From the NCBI GenBank assembly GCA_030539285.1, contig JAUNSH010000008.1, forward strand, positions 1 through 44,411: a stretch of DNA of 44,411 nucleotides, given 5' to 3'. The DNA is from Eubacteriales bacterium (GTDB lineage Bacteria; Bacillota; Clostridia; Oscillospirales; Oscillospiraceae). The notes beneath the pieces were generated by a model. The model was not told the origin of the DNA, ran no database searches, and saw only the letters and a program-made list of their open reading frames with translations. Every line of letters begins with the position of its first letter. The first letter of the stretch is position 1. The translations under genes were made by a program, and so were the position numbers. This document shows, in pieces, positions 36,636 to 42,963 of the stretch.

Positions 36636-37854
36636 TTTCTCACTTCTTCTCCCGATTTCTCTCCTTTTCGTATTCTTTATACGCCTGTATCTTCTTACGC
36701 AATAACTCCCAGCTCCCGCAGGCAGGCCCGGAACATGACCTCGCTGCTCATGTACCCCAGTATCTTCCGGGGGTAGTTGTTTATCCACCGCTCCGTGTCT
36801 GCGATCTCCGCTGCGCTCACCTTGGCAAAGTTGGTGCCCTTTGGGTGCTTTCTCCTAATCATAATATTGGCATTCTCATTGCTGCCCCGCTCCCAGGAGG
36901 AATAGGGGTGGCAGAAATACACCTTTGTCCGGGGGATGGTCTTGTTGATGGCGCTGCGCTCCAGCTCCTCCGCCGCCGAAAACTCCGACCCGTTATCTAC
37001 TGTAATGGACTTGAAAATCTTTCTGAATTTTGCTGCGCCGATCTTCCGCTCCAGCGCGTCGATTGCCCGTACAATAGTCTCTGCCTTGCGGTTCGGCACC
37101 AATATGATGATCTCCCGCCTCGTCTTGCGCTCTGTCAGCACCAGCAGCGCCTTTGTCGTGCTGTTCTTTCGACTGTAAACGGTGTCCATTTCCCAATGCC
37201 CGAACTCCTCTCGGTTCTCGACTTCCTCCGGCCTGCGCTCGATGCTCTCACCAGCGGACGCTCTGGCCTGGTCTTTCTTGGTCTTTACCTTTTTGTACCC
37301 CTGCTTTTTCTTGCCGTGTCTCGGTAAGTCCACCTGTGTAATGCGCAGGAACAGGCCCTTTTTGATGTAGCTGTAAATGGTCGCAACCGAAACGGAGGTT
37401 TTGAACTTCCGGCCCTCCATCAGTGCATAACCCAGCACGGCGGCGGGGCTACACTCTTTGGTAATGATCGTCTCCTCGATGTATGCTGCCAGCTCATGGT
37501 CATTCCCGATTTTCAGATCAGGGCCTTTCTCTCGCAGGTTCGCTTGATACCGCTCCTCCGCGATGTCCGGGCTGTATGCCGTCACCATTTCCCAGGTATC
37601 GCCGTCCAGCCTTTCATACTGCCCCCGCTTCAATTCCCGGTATATGGTGGAAATATGTACCCGCATCTTGTCTGCGATCTCCTGCGGTTTCAGTCCCCGG
37701 CGCAGCCACCTTTCAATCCGCAGCCTGTCGTTCTTGGTCAGGTGCTTAAAGGTTCGTTTCTTTGTTTGCACTGTAAAGCCTCCTTTCGGCTCACCCACGG
37801 CGGGCGGCGGTCGTCTCCAGCCCCTCCGCCTGTCTCACTTTGTCGCATTATTGC
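36529..37854 (-). mobile_element. IS30-family insertion sequence (about 1.33 kb)
   Basis: The element surrounds one IS30-type transposase gene. Candidate ends are imperfect inverted repeats: gcattaaatgcgcacaaa starting at 36529 and, on the other strand from 37854, gcaataatgcgacaaag, which agree except for two single-base gaps. The left end falls inside the integrase gene and the right end falls about 60 bp before the terminator of prophage B. No clear target duplication is visible, as expected if DNA next to the IS was deleted. The exact ends are uncertain. Confidence 0.55.
36695..37771 (-). CDS. IS30 family transposase
   Basis: The 358-aa protein has the N-terminal HTH (FKHLTKNDRLRIERWLRRGL; KPQEIADKMRVHISTIYREL), a second HTH-like part (TSVSVATIYSYIKKGLFLRI), and the DDE integrase core: GHWEMDTVYSRKNSTTKALL (first D), KSITVDNGSEFSAAEELERS (second D), and YSSWERGSNENANIMIRRKH (E), closing with RWINNYPRKILGY. 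All three catalytic residues are present, so it may be active. I choose the GTG at 37771, after AAAGGAGGCTTTACA, over an ATG at 37798. Confidence 0.93.
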   Translation of the reverse strand: MQTKKRTFKHLTKNDRLRIERWLRRGLKPQEIADKMRVHISTIYRELKRGQYERLDGDTWEMVTAYSPDIAEERYQANLREKGPDLKIGNDHELAAYIEETIITKECSPAAVLGYALMEGRKFKTSVSVATIYSYIKKGLFLRITQVDLPRHGKKKQGYKKVKTKKDQARASAGESIERRPEEVENREEFGHWEMDTVYSRKNSTTKALLVLTERKTRREIIILVPNRKAETIVRAIDALERKIGAAKFRKIFKSITVDNGSEFSAAEELERSAINKTIPRTKVYFCHPYSSWERGSNENANIMIRRKHPKGTNFAKVSAAEIADTERWINNYPRKILGYMSSEVMFRACLRELGVIA

Positions 37855-37911
37855 CCCTACATGATAATCAACTTTTTTATATTTCGCAAGATCGTTTCTC
37901 TCCTGCAGGCA

Positions 37912-37960
37912 CAAAAAATCCCCCGGCCTCTGCTCGCGGTGTGCAGTGGCCGGGGGATTT
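37912..37960 (-). terminator. terminator of the prophage B late operon
   Basis: Arms 37918-37928 and 37948-37958 (atcccccggcc / ggccgggggat) pair perfectly around a ~19-nt loop. On the minus strand the stem is followed by TTTTTTGTG. It begins 5 bp after the holin stop and closes the rightmost phage operon. Confidence 0.85.
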
Positions 37961-37965
37961 CACGA

Positions 37966-38358
37966 TTAAGTATTCTCGTTTACAGTGGTTTCAGTCTGGC
38001 CGGGAAGCTCCTCTACAAAAATATTTCCCAGCGTGCCCAGCGCCCCATCAATGGCGATGTCCAAATCCTGCACGGCGGCCTCGATCACAGCCCGTACTTC
38101 CGGGGTGATTTTGATACCCTTTGCTTCAAGCATCTGCTCCACATAGTCCAGCTTTGGGATGGTCAGCGAACCGGCACTTGCCATCTTCTCCGCCGCCTTG
38201 ACAAAGGTGCTGACAATGGTGTACAGGTGCTTTTCTTTCAGCCAGGGAATGCCGGTCTTGACCAGCCAGGGGATAAATACCCCCGTGAAGATCAAGCCAC
38301 AGATGGTGATGATCGCGTCAACGACCACGCCGGTGATGTCGGGAATAAGCTGTGTCAT
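37966..38358 (-). CDS. phage holin, LL-H family (prophage B)
   Basis: The 130-aa protein has one N-terminal membrane segment (VVVDAIITICGLIFTGVFIP) and a helical, charged C-terminal half (FVKAAEKMASAGSLTIPKLD; VEQMLEAKGIKITPEVRAVI), the same family and layout as the holin of prophage A but with little identity. It releases the endolysin encoded 13 bp upstream. It is the last gene of the prophage B late operon. Confidence 0.85.
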   Translation of the reverse strand: MTQLIPDITGVVVDAIITICGLIFTGVFIPWLVKTGIPWLKEKHLYTIVSTFVKAAEKMASAGSLTIPKLDYVEQMLEAKGIKITPEVRAVIEAAVQDLDIAIDGALGTLGNIFVEELPGQTETTVNENT

Positions 38359-38371
38359 AGTGTGTTCCTCC

Positions 38372-39940
38372 TTACACTTTCGTCAAATATTTCTGATTGA
38401 CCGCTCCGGTAACAGCCCCGCTTTTCAGCGTGGAGACCACAATGCGGTCGCCGTCGATCTCCCGGACATACAGCTTGGCAGCGTACACCCAGGACAAAAA
38501 CTTGCGTGTGGTGCCGTAAACAGTGGCCGCCGCATCCATTTTTACCTGGTCGCCCACGGCCAGGCTGCCGGTGGTACCTGCGGCAATGTCAGCAGCATCC
38601 ACCCATCCATACACTGTACTTCCGCCGCCGGAGACTGCGACAAGGTGATAGGGGTGCTTGGCCTTGTCCGGCTGGTATATCTGCGTAACCTTGGCTTTGC
38701 CTGGCTTGCAGCTCGGGCCGCTGGCGGTGTTGGCGCTGGCATAGTGCTTTGTTCCAATGAACTCCACGATGTCGCCCACCTTGCAGGCAGCACCGCTCGT
38801 GGATTCCGCCTGGGGTGGTGTCGTGCCGGGCTTTTCCGCATTCCCGTCATAGGTCACATAGGGGAGCTTCCCGTGCTTCGTCCACTGTCTGGCATTGTAC
38901 CCAGCCTTGGTGCCGATGTTCTTGACAGCGGTGATCTGCACCTTGTTCTCCCACGCAGGTGTACACTCCACAGCCAAACCGCCGCCGATGTACAGCCCAA
39001 TATGCCCGGAACACCAAAGGGCTTCGCCAACCTCCATGCTGTTCCAGCCGGTCACGGACACACCGGAGCATTTAGCGATCATATCGTCCGCGCCGATGTC
39101 CGGCACGCCGTTGGATGCGTATGCAGCGCCGCCGTGGCTTTTGGAGCTGTCGCCGCTCCAGCCCCACAAAATGCCCTTGATAAGGCACACGCAGTCAAAG
39201 CCAAAATAGCCCTTGCCGATCAGCTTGCGGAAGGCAGCCTGTTTTGATGCAGTGTACCAGCTTGGGTACTGCTTTGCTTTGCTCGCGATTACGCTTTCCG
39301 TAACGGGAGCGCCGAACACGCCCCACATATAGACTGTGTTGTGGTTTTTGGCAATGTCGATTGCCTTTTCCACGAGTTCCTTTGCCGTCATTTTCTTACC
39401 TCCAGAAACGGCGCTGGCAGCATTGCCGCCAGCATACTTGCTGTAATACTTCTGGCCGAACCCGGCCCGTTTTGCCTGTACCGTCGTCCCAGTGTCCGCC
39501 GGGCGCTCAAAGTTCAGCAGCACCGCGTCCGATGCCGCCCGGATGCTGCCCGCCGTTTTCAGGGTGGACAGCACTGCCTGATAGCCCTCCCGCAGCTCTT
39601 TCATCAGAAAGTCGAGTTGCATCTCCAGGTCTCCAATGCTCCGCCCCTGGCTCTTTGCAAACTCCAGCAGGCTTTGCTTCCTGCTCCAGAATGTCCACTG
39701 AGCAAGGCCATATCCGGCGCAGTCCTTCACGAAATTGGAATAAGCCCCGCTGTCCACCGCCGCCGTGTAGGTCTCGTCGGTGTACCCCAGCTTCTTCTCG
39801 TAGGTGTTTTGCAGATTGTCCGGGCGCAGCCCGCTTTCTGCATACAGGTTTCCCATCAGGCCAGCGGTGCCGCAGTCACTTAGCCCCGCGCCTTTCAGGT
39901 AATTCCAGATTTTTTCCTCGTTGTTCTTGCCTGTCAGCAC
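38372..39940 (-). CDS. two-domain phage endolysin (lysozyme-like + NlpC/P60) with SH3-like repeats
   Basis: The 522-aa protein is modular. Residues 1-165 form a phage-tail-lysozyme-type domain (KIWNYLKGAGLSDCGTAGLM; GNLYAESGLRPDNLQ with the catalytic Glu; GYGLAQWTFWSRKQSLLEFA). Residues ~190-345 form an NlpC/P60-type peptidase with Cys in GYFGFDCVCLIKGILWGWSG and His in ALWCSGHIGLYIGGGLAVEC. The end holds two SH3-like units (CKVGDIVEFIGTKHYASANT; LAVGDQVKMDAAATVYGTTR), which bind cell wall. It would cut glycan and peptide bonds at lysis. It lies next to the holin gene. Confidence 0.85.
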   Translation of the reverse strand: MLTGKNNEEKIWNYLKGAGLSDCGTAGLMGNLYAESGLRPDNLQNTYEKKLGYTDETYTAAVDSGAYSNFVKDCAGYGLAQWTFWSRKQSLLEFAKSQGRSIGDLEMQLDFLMKELREGYQAVLSTLKTAGSIRAASDAVLLNFERPADTGTTVQAKRAGFGQKYYSKYAGGNAASAVSGGKKMTAKELVEKAIDIAKNHNTVYMWGVFGAPVTESVIASKAKQYPSWYTASKQAAFRKLIGKGYFGFDCVCLIKGILWGWSGDSSKSHGGAAYASNGVPDIGADDMIAKCSGVSVTGWNSMEVGEALWCSGHIGLYIGGGLAVECTPAWENKVQITAVKNIGTKAGYNARQWTKHGKLPYVTYDGNAEKPGTTPPQAESTSGAACKVGDIVEFIGTKHYASANTASGPSCKPGKAKVTQIYQPDKAKHPYHLVAVSGGGSTVYGWVDAADIAAGTTGSLAVGDQVKMDAAATVYGTTRKFLSWVYAAKLYVREIDGDRIVVSTLKSGAVTGAVNQKYLTKV

Positions 39941-39952
39941 GATCTATCCCTC

Positions 39953-40261
39953 CTATTCTGTAAAAATCACTTGGGCCAGGTTGGTTACAGCCTCTATGCC
40001 GTACTTCTTTTCCCACTTGGCCGCCATGCGTTCAAAAAGTTCCAGCTTCTTTTCCGCCTTGGCTTTCCAGAAATAGAAGCCGGTCGCCGTGCCGGTCACG
40101 GCGCTGTCCGCGCCTAACACGATGGTCAGTGGTGTCATATCCCGCTCCGTGCAGAACAGTCCATAAATCAGCGCCGCCAACAGTAGGATGAACACGCACC
40201 ACGCCGACAGCACCACTTTCTTGGAGCAGCACAGGCTTGTCCGCTTTTTTCTCCTCGCCAC
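39953..40261 (-). CDS. small phage membrane protein (102 aa)
   Basis: A basic N-terminus is followed by one clear membrane segment (VVLSAWCVFILLLAALIYGLF), a second weaker hydrophobic stretch (MTPLTIVLGADSAVTGTATG), and a charged helical end (AKAEKKLELFERMAAKWEKK). Proteins of this kind lie in lysis cassettes of clostridial phages and may assist the holin. I choose the GTG at 40261, which follows GGAGGGCTGAT at the end of the gene upstream. Function not established. Confidence 0.5.
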   Translation of the reverse strand: MARRKKRTSLCCSKKVVLSAWCVFILLLAALIYGLFCTERDMTPLTIVLGADSAVTGTATGFYFWKAKAEKKLELFERMAAKWEKKYGIEAVTNLAQVIFTE

Positions 40262-40262
40262 A

Positions 40263-40547
40263 TCAGCCCTCCGGCACATGGGGGTGTGCGCTTTTGTTCA
40301 GGTGCTTGTCCAGTTTATCCAGCGCATCCTTGCATGGGCCGTTGCACCCCTGCTCGATTAGCCCCTGCAAAGCGCCCCGCAGTCCGTAGCAGATCAAGGT
40401 CTGTTCCTCCTGCATGGCGTTGATGATCTCGGTCTGCTTGCGGTTTATATCCACTACCTTGTATACAGCGATAACCGCCGCCGCAAGTGCGCCCAGCGCT
40501 CCCAAAAGGCTGGCGGCCTTGATGATGGTGTCTGCGTCGATGTACAT
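40263..40547 (-). CDS. small membrane-anchored phage protein (94 aa)
   Basis: One hydrophobic segment (IIKAASLLGALGALAAAVIA) precedes a helix (DINRKQTEIINAMQEEQTLI), a conserved-looking CYGLRGALQGLIEQGCNGPC and an HLNKSAHPHVPEG tail. This set is common in lysis cassettes of clostridial phages (branch with XhlA-like topology). AGGAGGAAAGCAA precedes the ATG at 40547. The two C-terminal cysteines could pair outside the cell. Confidence 0.55.
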   Translation of the reverse strand: MYIDADTIIKAASLLGALGALAAAVIAVYKVVDINRKQTEIINAMQEEQTLICYGLRGALQGLIEQGCNGPCKDALDKLDKHLNKSAHPHVPEG

Positions 40548-40578
40548 TTGCTTTCCTCCTGCCGTCCCCGGCACTGTA

Positions 40579-40761
40579 TCAGCCCGGCCACTCGTCGCCG
40601 CCGATGGCTCTGCGGTAAGCCTGGTCGGCCTCCGCGATTTCATCCTTGCCGGTTTCGGTGTCCCCCAGCTCCGCAAGGCGTGCCGCCAAAACCTTGATTG
40701 CCCGAGCCTGGATTTCGGTCACGCTCTCCAGGTCTGCGATGATCTGCAAATGACTGCTCAT
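40579..40761 (-). CDS. small acidic phage protein (60 aa)
   Basis: The protein reads MSSHLQIIADLESVTEIQAR, with AIKVLAARLAELGDTETGKD, a single long helix with a short polar end. Short helical proteins of this type often follow tail-fibre genes and may act as chaperones or as a link to the lysis genes. The ATG overlaps the upstream stop (ATGA), so translation is coupled. It is not similar to Avd proteins, which are about twice as long with a four-helix bundle. Confidence 0.5.
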   Translation of the reverse strand: MSSHLQIIADLESVTEIQARAIKVLAARLAELGDTETGKDEIAEADQAYRRAIGGDEWPG

Positions 40762-41405
40762 TCCGCAACCTCCGTCCAGCAGGCCACTCCAGGCTCCCAC
40801 ACATTCCCGTCCGCGTCGCTCGTCCAGTGCTTCCCGTTGTGGCTCACCTTGGCCCCGACGGCATAGGCATCGTGTGCCCCCGTCGGCTGGCTCCAGGCGG
40901 GCCACTCCTCCGCCGGGTCTGCGGCAATGGCCCACAGGCTGGCGGCATTGTTCGGCTCCCATCCCTCCTGCGAGGTGTGTGCCTGCACACAGCGGTATAG
41001 CTTGTCCCCGTAATTGCGATACTGGCCCACGGCGTAGCTCACCCCGTCTTTCCACTCGGCAAACATCTCCTTGTGTTCTCCGGCGGTCGTCTCGTCAATG
41101 CTGCCGTTTTCCGCCATGGTCACAAATGCGATCTCCACCGCCTCCCGCGTGCCGTTCAGCGTCTTGGTGCGGTCGATGTAACGGTAATGCTCCGTGATGG
41201 TGTAGAAGTCATACTTCACCCCGTCCTCACCCACAACGCCGTCATAGTGCCGCTCAATGCGGCATCGGTCGGTAATCGTGCTGTCGTCGTACTCCCGCAC
41301 GGTGGTGAAGTATTCTCCCTCCGCCAGCGCCGGGCCTCCGCCCACAATTTTCAGGTTTTCCCGCGTCACGCCGTCAATGGCAACGGTTCCGTACACATAT
41401 TCCAT
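40758..41405 (-). CDS. phage protein with two carbohydrate-binding (CBM5/12-like) modules
   Basis: The 215-aa protein has an N-terminal part resembling tail-fibre accessory domains (EYVYGTVAIDGVTRENLKIV; FVTMAENGSIDETTAGEHKE), then two chitin-binding-type modules near the C-terminus: VSYAVGQYRNYGDKLYRCVQ followed by WEPNNAASLW, and DAYAVGAKVSHNGKHWTSDA followed by WEPGVACW. Aromatic pairs (Y/W) form the sugar-contact face in such modules. It probably binds host surface glycans. The AAAGGAGCTGGCAAA site supports the ATG at 41405, which overlaps the reverse transcriptase gene by 40 bp. Confidence 0.7.
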   Translation of the reverse strand: MEYVYGTVAIDGVTRENLKIVGGGPALAEGEYFTTVREYDDSTITDRCRIERHYDGVVGEDGVKYDFYTITEHYRYIDRTKTLNGTREAVEIAFVTMAENGSIDETTAGEHKEMFAEWKDGVSYAVGQYRNYGDKLYRCVQAHTSQEGWEPNNAASLWAIAADPAEEWPAWSQPTGAHDAYAVGAKVSHNGKHWTSDADGNVWEPGVACWTEVAE

Positions 41406-42469
41406 TTTGCCAGCTCCTTTCTCGAATGCTCTCTTACCACGAGCTTTAATTTTCGTTGCAGCCCCTTTTCCACATACCGCTCAAAGAAGTGTACATGGTT
41501 GCAGTGCTTCATCTGGCCCAGCCTGGAAAGCAGCCCCTGCGCCAGCGCGGGCCTGATCTTGCGGTGCCGTGCCATGACCCGTCGGCACTCCGCCAGCGCC
41601 TTTTTCAGCCGCACCAGATTTCGCTTCCGCAGCACGGTAAAGCCGTGGCCGAACCGATAGCCCAGCGCCGCCACCGTCCGCTTGGCGGTGGGGTATAGCT
41701 GCCATTTTCCGTTCAGCTTTAGGCCCCGCTCTGCCAGCCATTCTTCCACCAGCGCCCGCAGCTTTCGCAGTTTCCGCTTGTTCCTGCCGAATATGGTAAA
41801 GTTGTCCATGTACCGCATATAGTGGTCGCACAGACCGCTTTTCCGTATCAGTTGGTCGAGTGGCTGCAATACCGTGTTGGCGAACCACTGGGAGAAATAT
41901 GCGCCAATCAGCACGCCGTACTTCATCAGCCGCTCGCACACCTCCAGCATCCGCCGGTCTTTGATAAGCTGCCGTAGCCTTGCCATTACCGTTTCCACGG
42001 TCAGGCTGTCGTAAAAGTGGTGGATGTCCAGCTCCTCCGCATACTTGGTGCCTTTCGGGTCAGTACGCATCCACCGCTTGATAGCTTTCATGCCATAGTG
42101 GATGCCCCTGTCTTTGATGCTCCCGCAGCAGAACTTGTCCATGCCCCGCATCAACACCGGCTCCAAAACCTGGACGACTGCGTGATGCACATATTGGTCG
42201 GGCCATAGCCTCGGCTCCGAGATGTCCCGGAACTTCCCGGCGCTCTTGTCCCACCGGGTCGCCAGGCGCGGGGCTGTGGCCTCATATCCGTTGTTGAAGA
42301 TGTCCCGCAGCTGCTTCACATATCCGTCGATGTCCGCCTCCACCCGCAGCACCGTCTTGTTCGCCTTGTGGTGTGGGTGCCATCGGTGCGAGGCGTTCAC
42401 GGCCAGGATTGCCCGCCGCAGGTTTTCTTCCGAGATCAGTTTTTCATAGAGGTGGTTTGCGCGTTTCAT
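41366..42469 (-). CDS. DGR reverse transcriptase
   Basis: The 367-aa protein copies the template repeat RNA into adenine-mutated cDNA. RT features are visible: finger region RLATRWDKSAGKFRDISEPR; catalytic motif A in YAEELDIHHFYDSLTVETVM (Asp in L-D-I); the DGR-specific motif in KYGVLIGAYFSQWFANTVLQ (I-G-x-x-x-S-Q in place of Q-G-x-x-x-S-P); and the catalytic box in CDHYMRYMDNFTIFGRNKRK, where YMDN replaces YxDD. The C-terminal thumb (ALAECRRVMARHRKIRPALA) is highly basic. I choose ATG 42469 (MKRANHLYEK); the open frame extends upstream to 42499. It lies 3' of the template repeat on the same strand. Confidence 0.92.
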   Translation of the reverse strand: MKRANHLYEKLISEENLRRAILAVNASHRWHPHHKANKTVLRVEADIDGYVKQLRDIFNNGYEATAPRLATRWDKSAGKFRDISEPRLWPDQYVHHAVVQVLEPVLMRGMDKFCCGSIKDRGIHYGMKAIKRWMRTDPKGTKYAEELDIHHFYDSLTVETVMARLRQLIKDRRMLEVCERLMKYGVLIGAYFSQWFANTVLQPLDQLIRKSGLCDHYMRYMDNFTIFGRNKRKLRKLRALVEEWLAERGLKLNGKWQLYPTAKRTVAALGYRFGHGFTVLRKRNLVRLKKALAECRRVMARHRKIRPALAQGLLSRLGQMKHCNHVHFFERYVEKGLQRKLKLVVREHSRKELAKWNMCTEPLPLTA

Positions 42470-42645
42470 CAGGATAAATGTCCCTCCTTTTAGTCTCACG
42501 GTCTTTCCACCGCTCCCGCAGGCGGCGGGAGTGTACTAAACCGTGTCCTGATGGCTTATCTGCACCAAGGGGTGCCGAAAAAGATCGCGCCCCGGCCTTG
42601 GGTCTTGCTGTGCCGGGTGTGGAGGTGGGTAGCCAGTCCGTAAAA

Positions 42646-42788
42646 GGACGCGGCAGCCGATGTTCGCGTTGGCGTTGGACGCGCCATTGTAGTTCACATA
42701 GAAAAGCCCGTGGTTCCCGTTCTGGTTATAGTTCCCGCCGAAGTGCAGGCACGGGTTGGAAGCGTTGAAGTTCCAGTTATCCGACGAG
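42646..42788 (-). repeat. DGR template repeat (TR), 143 bp
   Basis: This non-coding stretch repeats the end of the target gene (VR, 42978-43120) at an offset of 332 bp with 14 differences. Read in the VR frame it encodes NASNPCLHFGGNYNQNGNHG then LFYVNYNGASNANANIGCR, unusually rich in AAC codons, the codon type that adenine mutagenesis changes most usefully. Its transcript should serve as template for the reverse transcriptase 177 bp downstream. It has not been seen to encode a needed protein, though an open frame runs through it. Confidence 0.92.
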
Positions 42789-42883
42789 CCACGAAACAAG
42801 GCACCGACTGCATGCGCGATCTTCCCCTGTATTTTCACGCCGCCTTTGCGGCGGAAAACCCGTTAGGTTTTTGTTTAGCCCGG

Positions 42884-42940
42884 CCCCGCCCGCGCGAATG
42901 CGGGCGGGGAGTATGCAGGAGGGAGGGGGCTGCGGCCCCC
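42884..42940. other. GC-rich hairpins between VR and TR
   Basis: Two hairpins lie just downstream (minus-strand sense) of the target gene stop: gggggc/gccccc with a 4-nt loop (42925-42940) and a perfect 10-bp stem ccccgcccgc/gcgggcgggg with a 6-nt loop (42884-42909). There is no T-run, so they are not standard terminators. Known DGRs carry a GC-rich hairpin shortly after VR that helps target recognition; these are candidates, though further from VR (about 38 bp) than the few bases known in the Bordetella phage. Confidence 0.5.
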
Positions 42941-42963
42941 GTCCCCCTGCACCCCCTCCCCCA

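Noticed and set aside
36494-37877. 10-bp inverted match AAAAAGTTGA / TCAACTTTTT as the ends of the IS30 element
   Set aside because: The left copy overlaps the TTG start of the integrase fragment, so the IS would have to include it. The pair gcattaaatgcg/gcaataatgcg starting at 36529 and 37854 fits the boundary of phage-like sequence better.
36381-37965. A tRNA-Leu 3'-end duplicate (attR) near the right end of prophage A
   Set aside because: I looked for gttcgagtcccctctctcgcacca or parts of it and found none; the junction is occupied by the IS. attR must be deleted or lie beyond the window.
40579-40761. 60-aa helical protein as the missing Avd accessory protein
   Set aside because: It is half the length of Avd, acidic rather than basic, one long helix, and lies on the lysis side of the reverse transcriptase, translationally coupled to the carbohydrate-binding gene.
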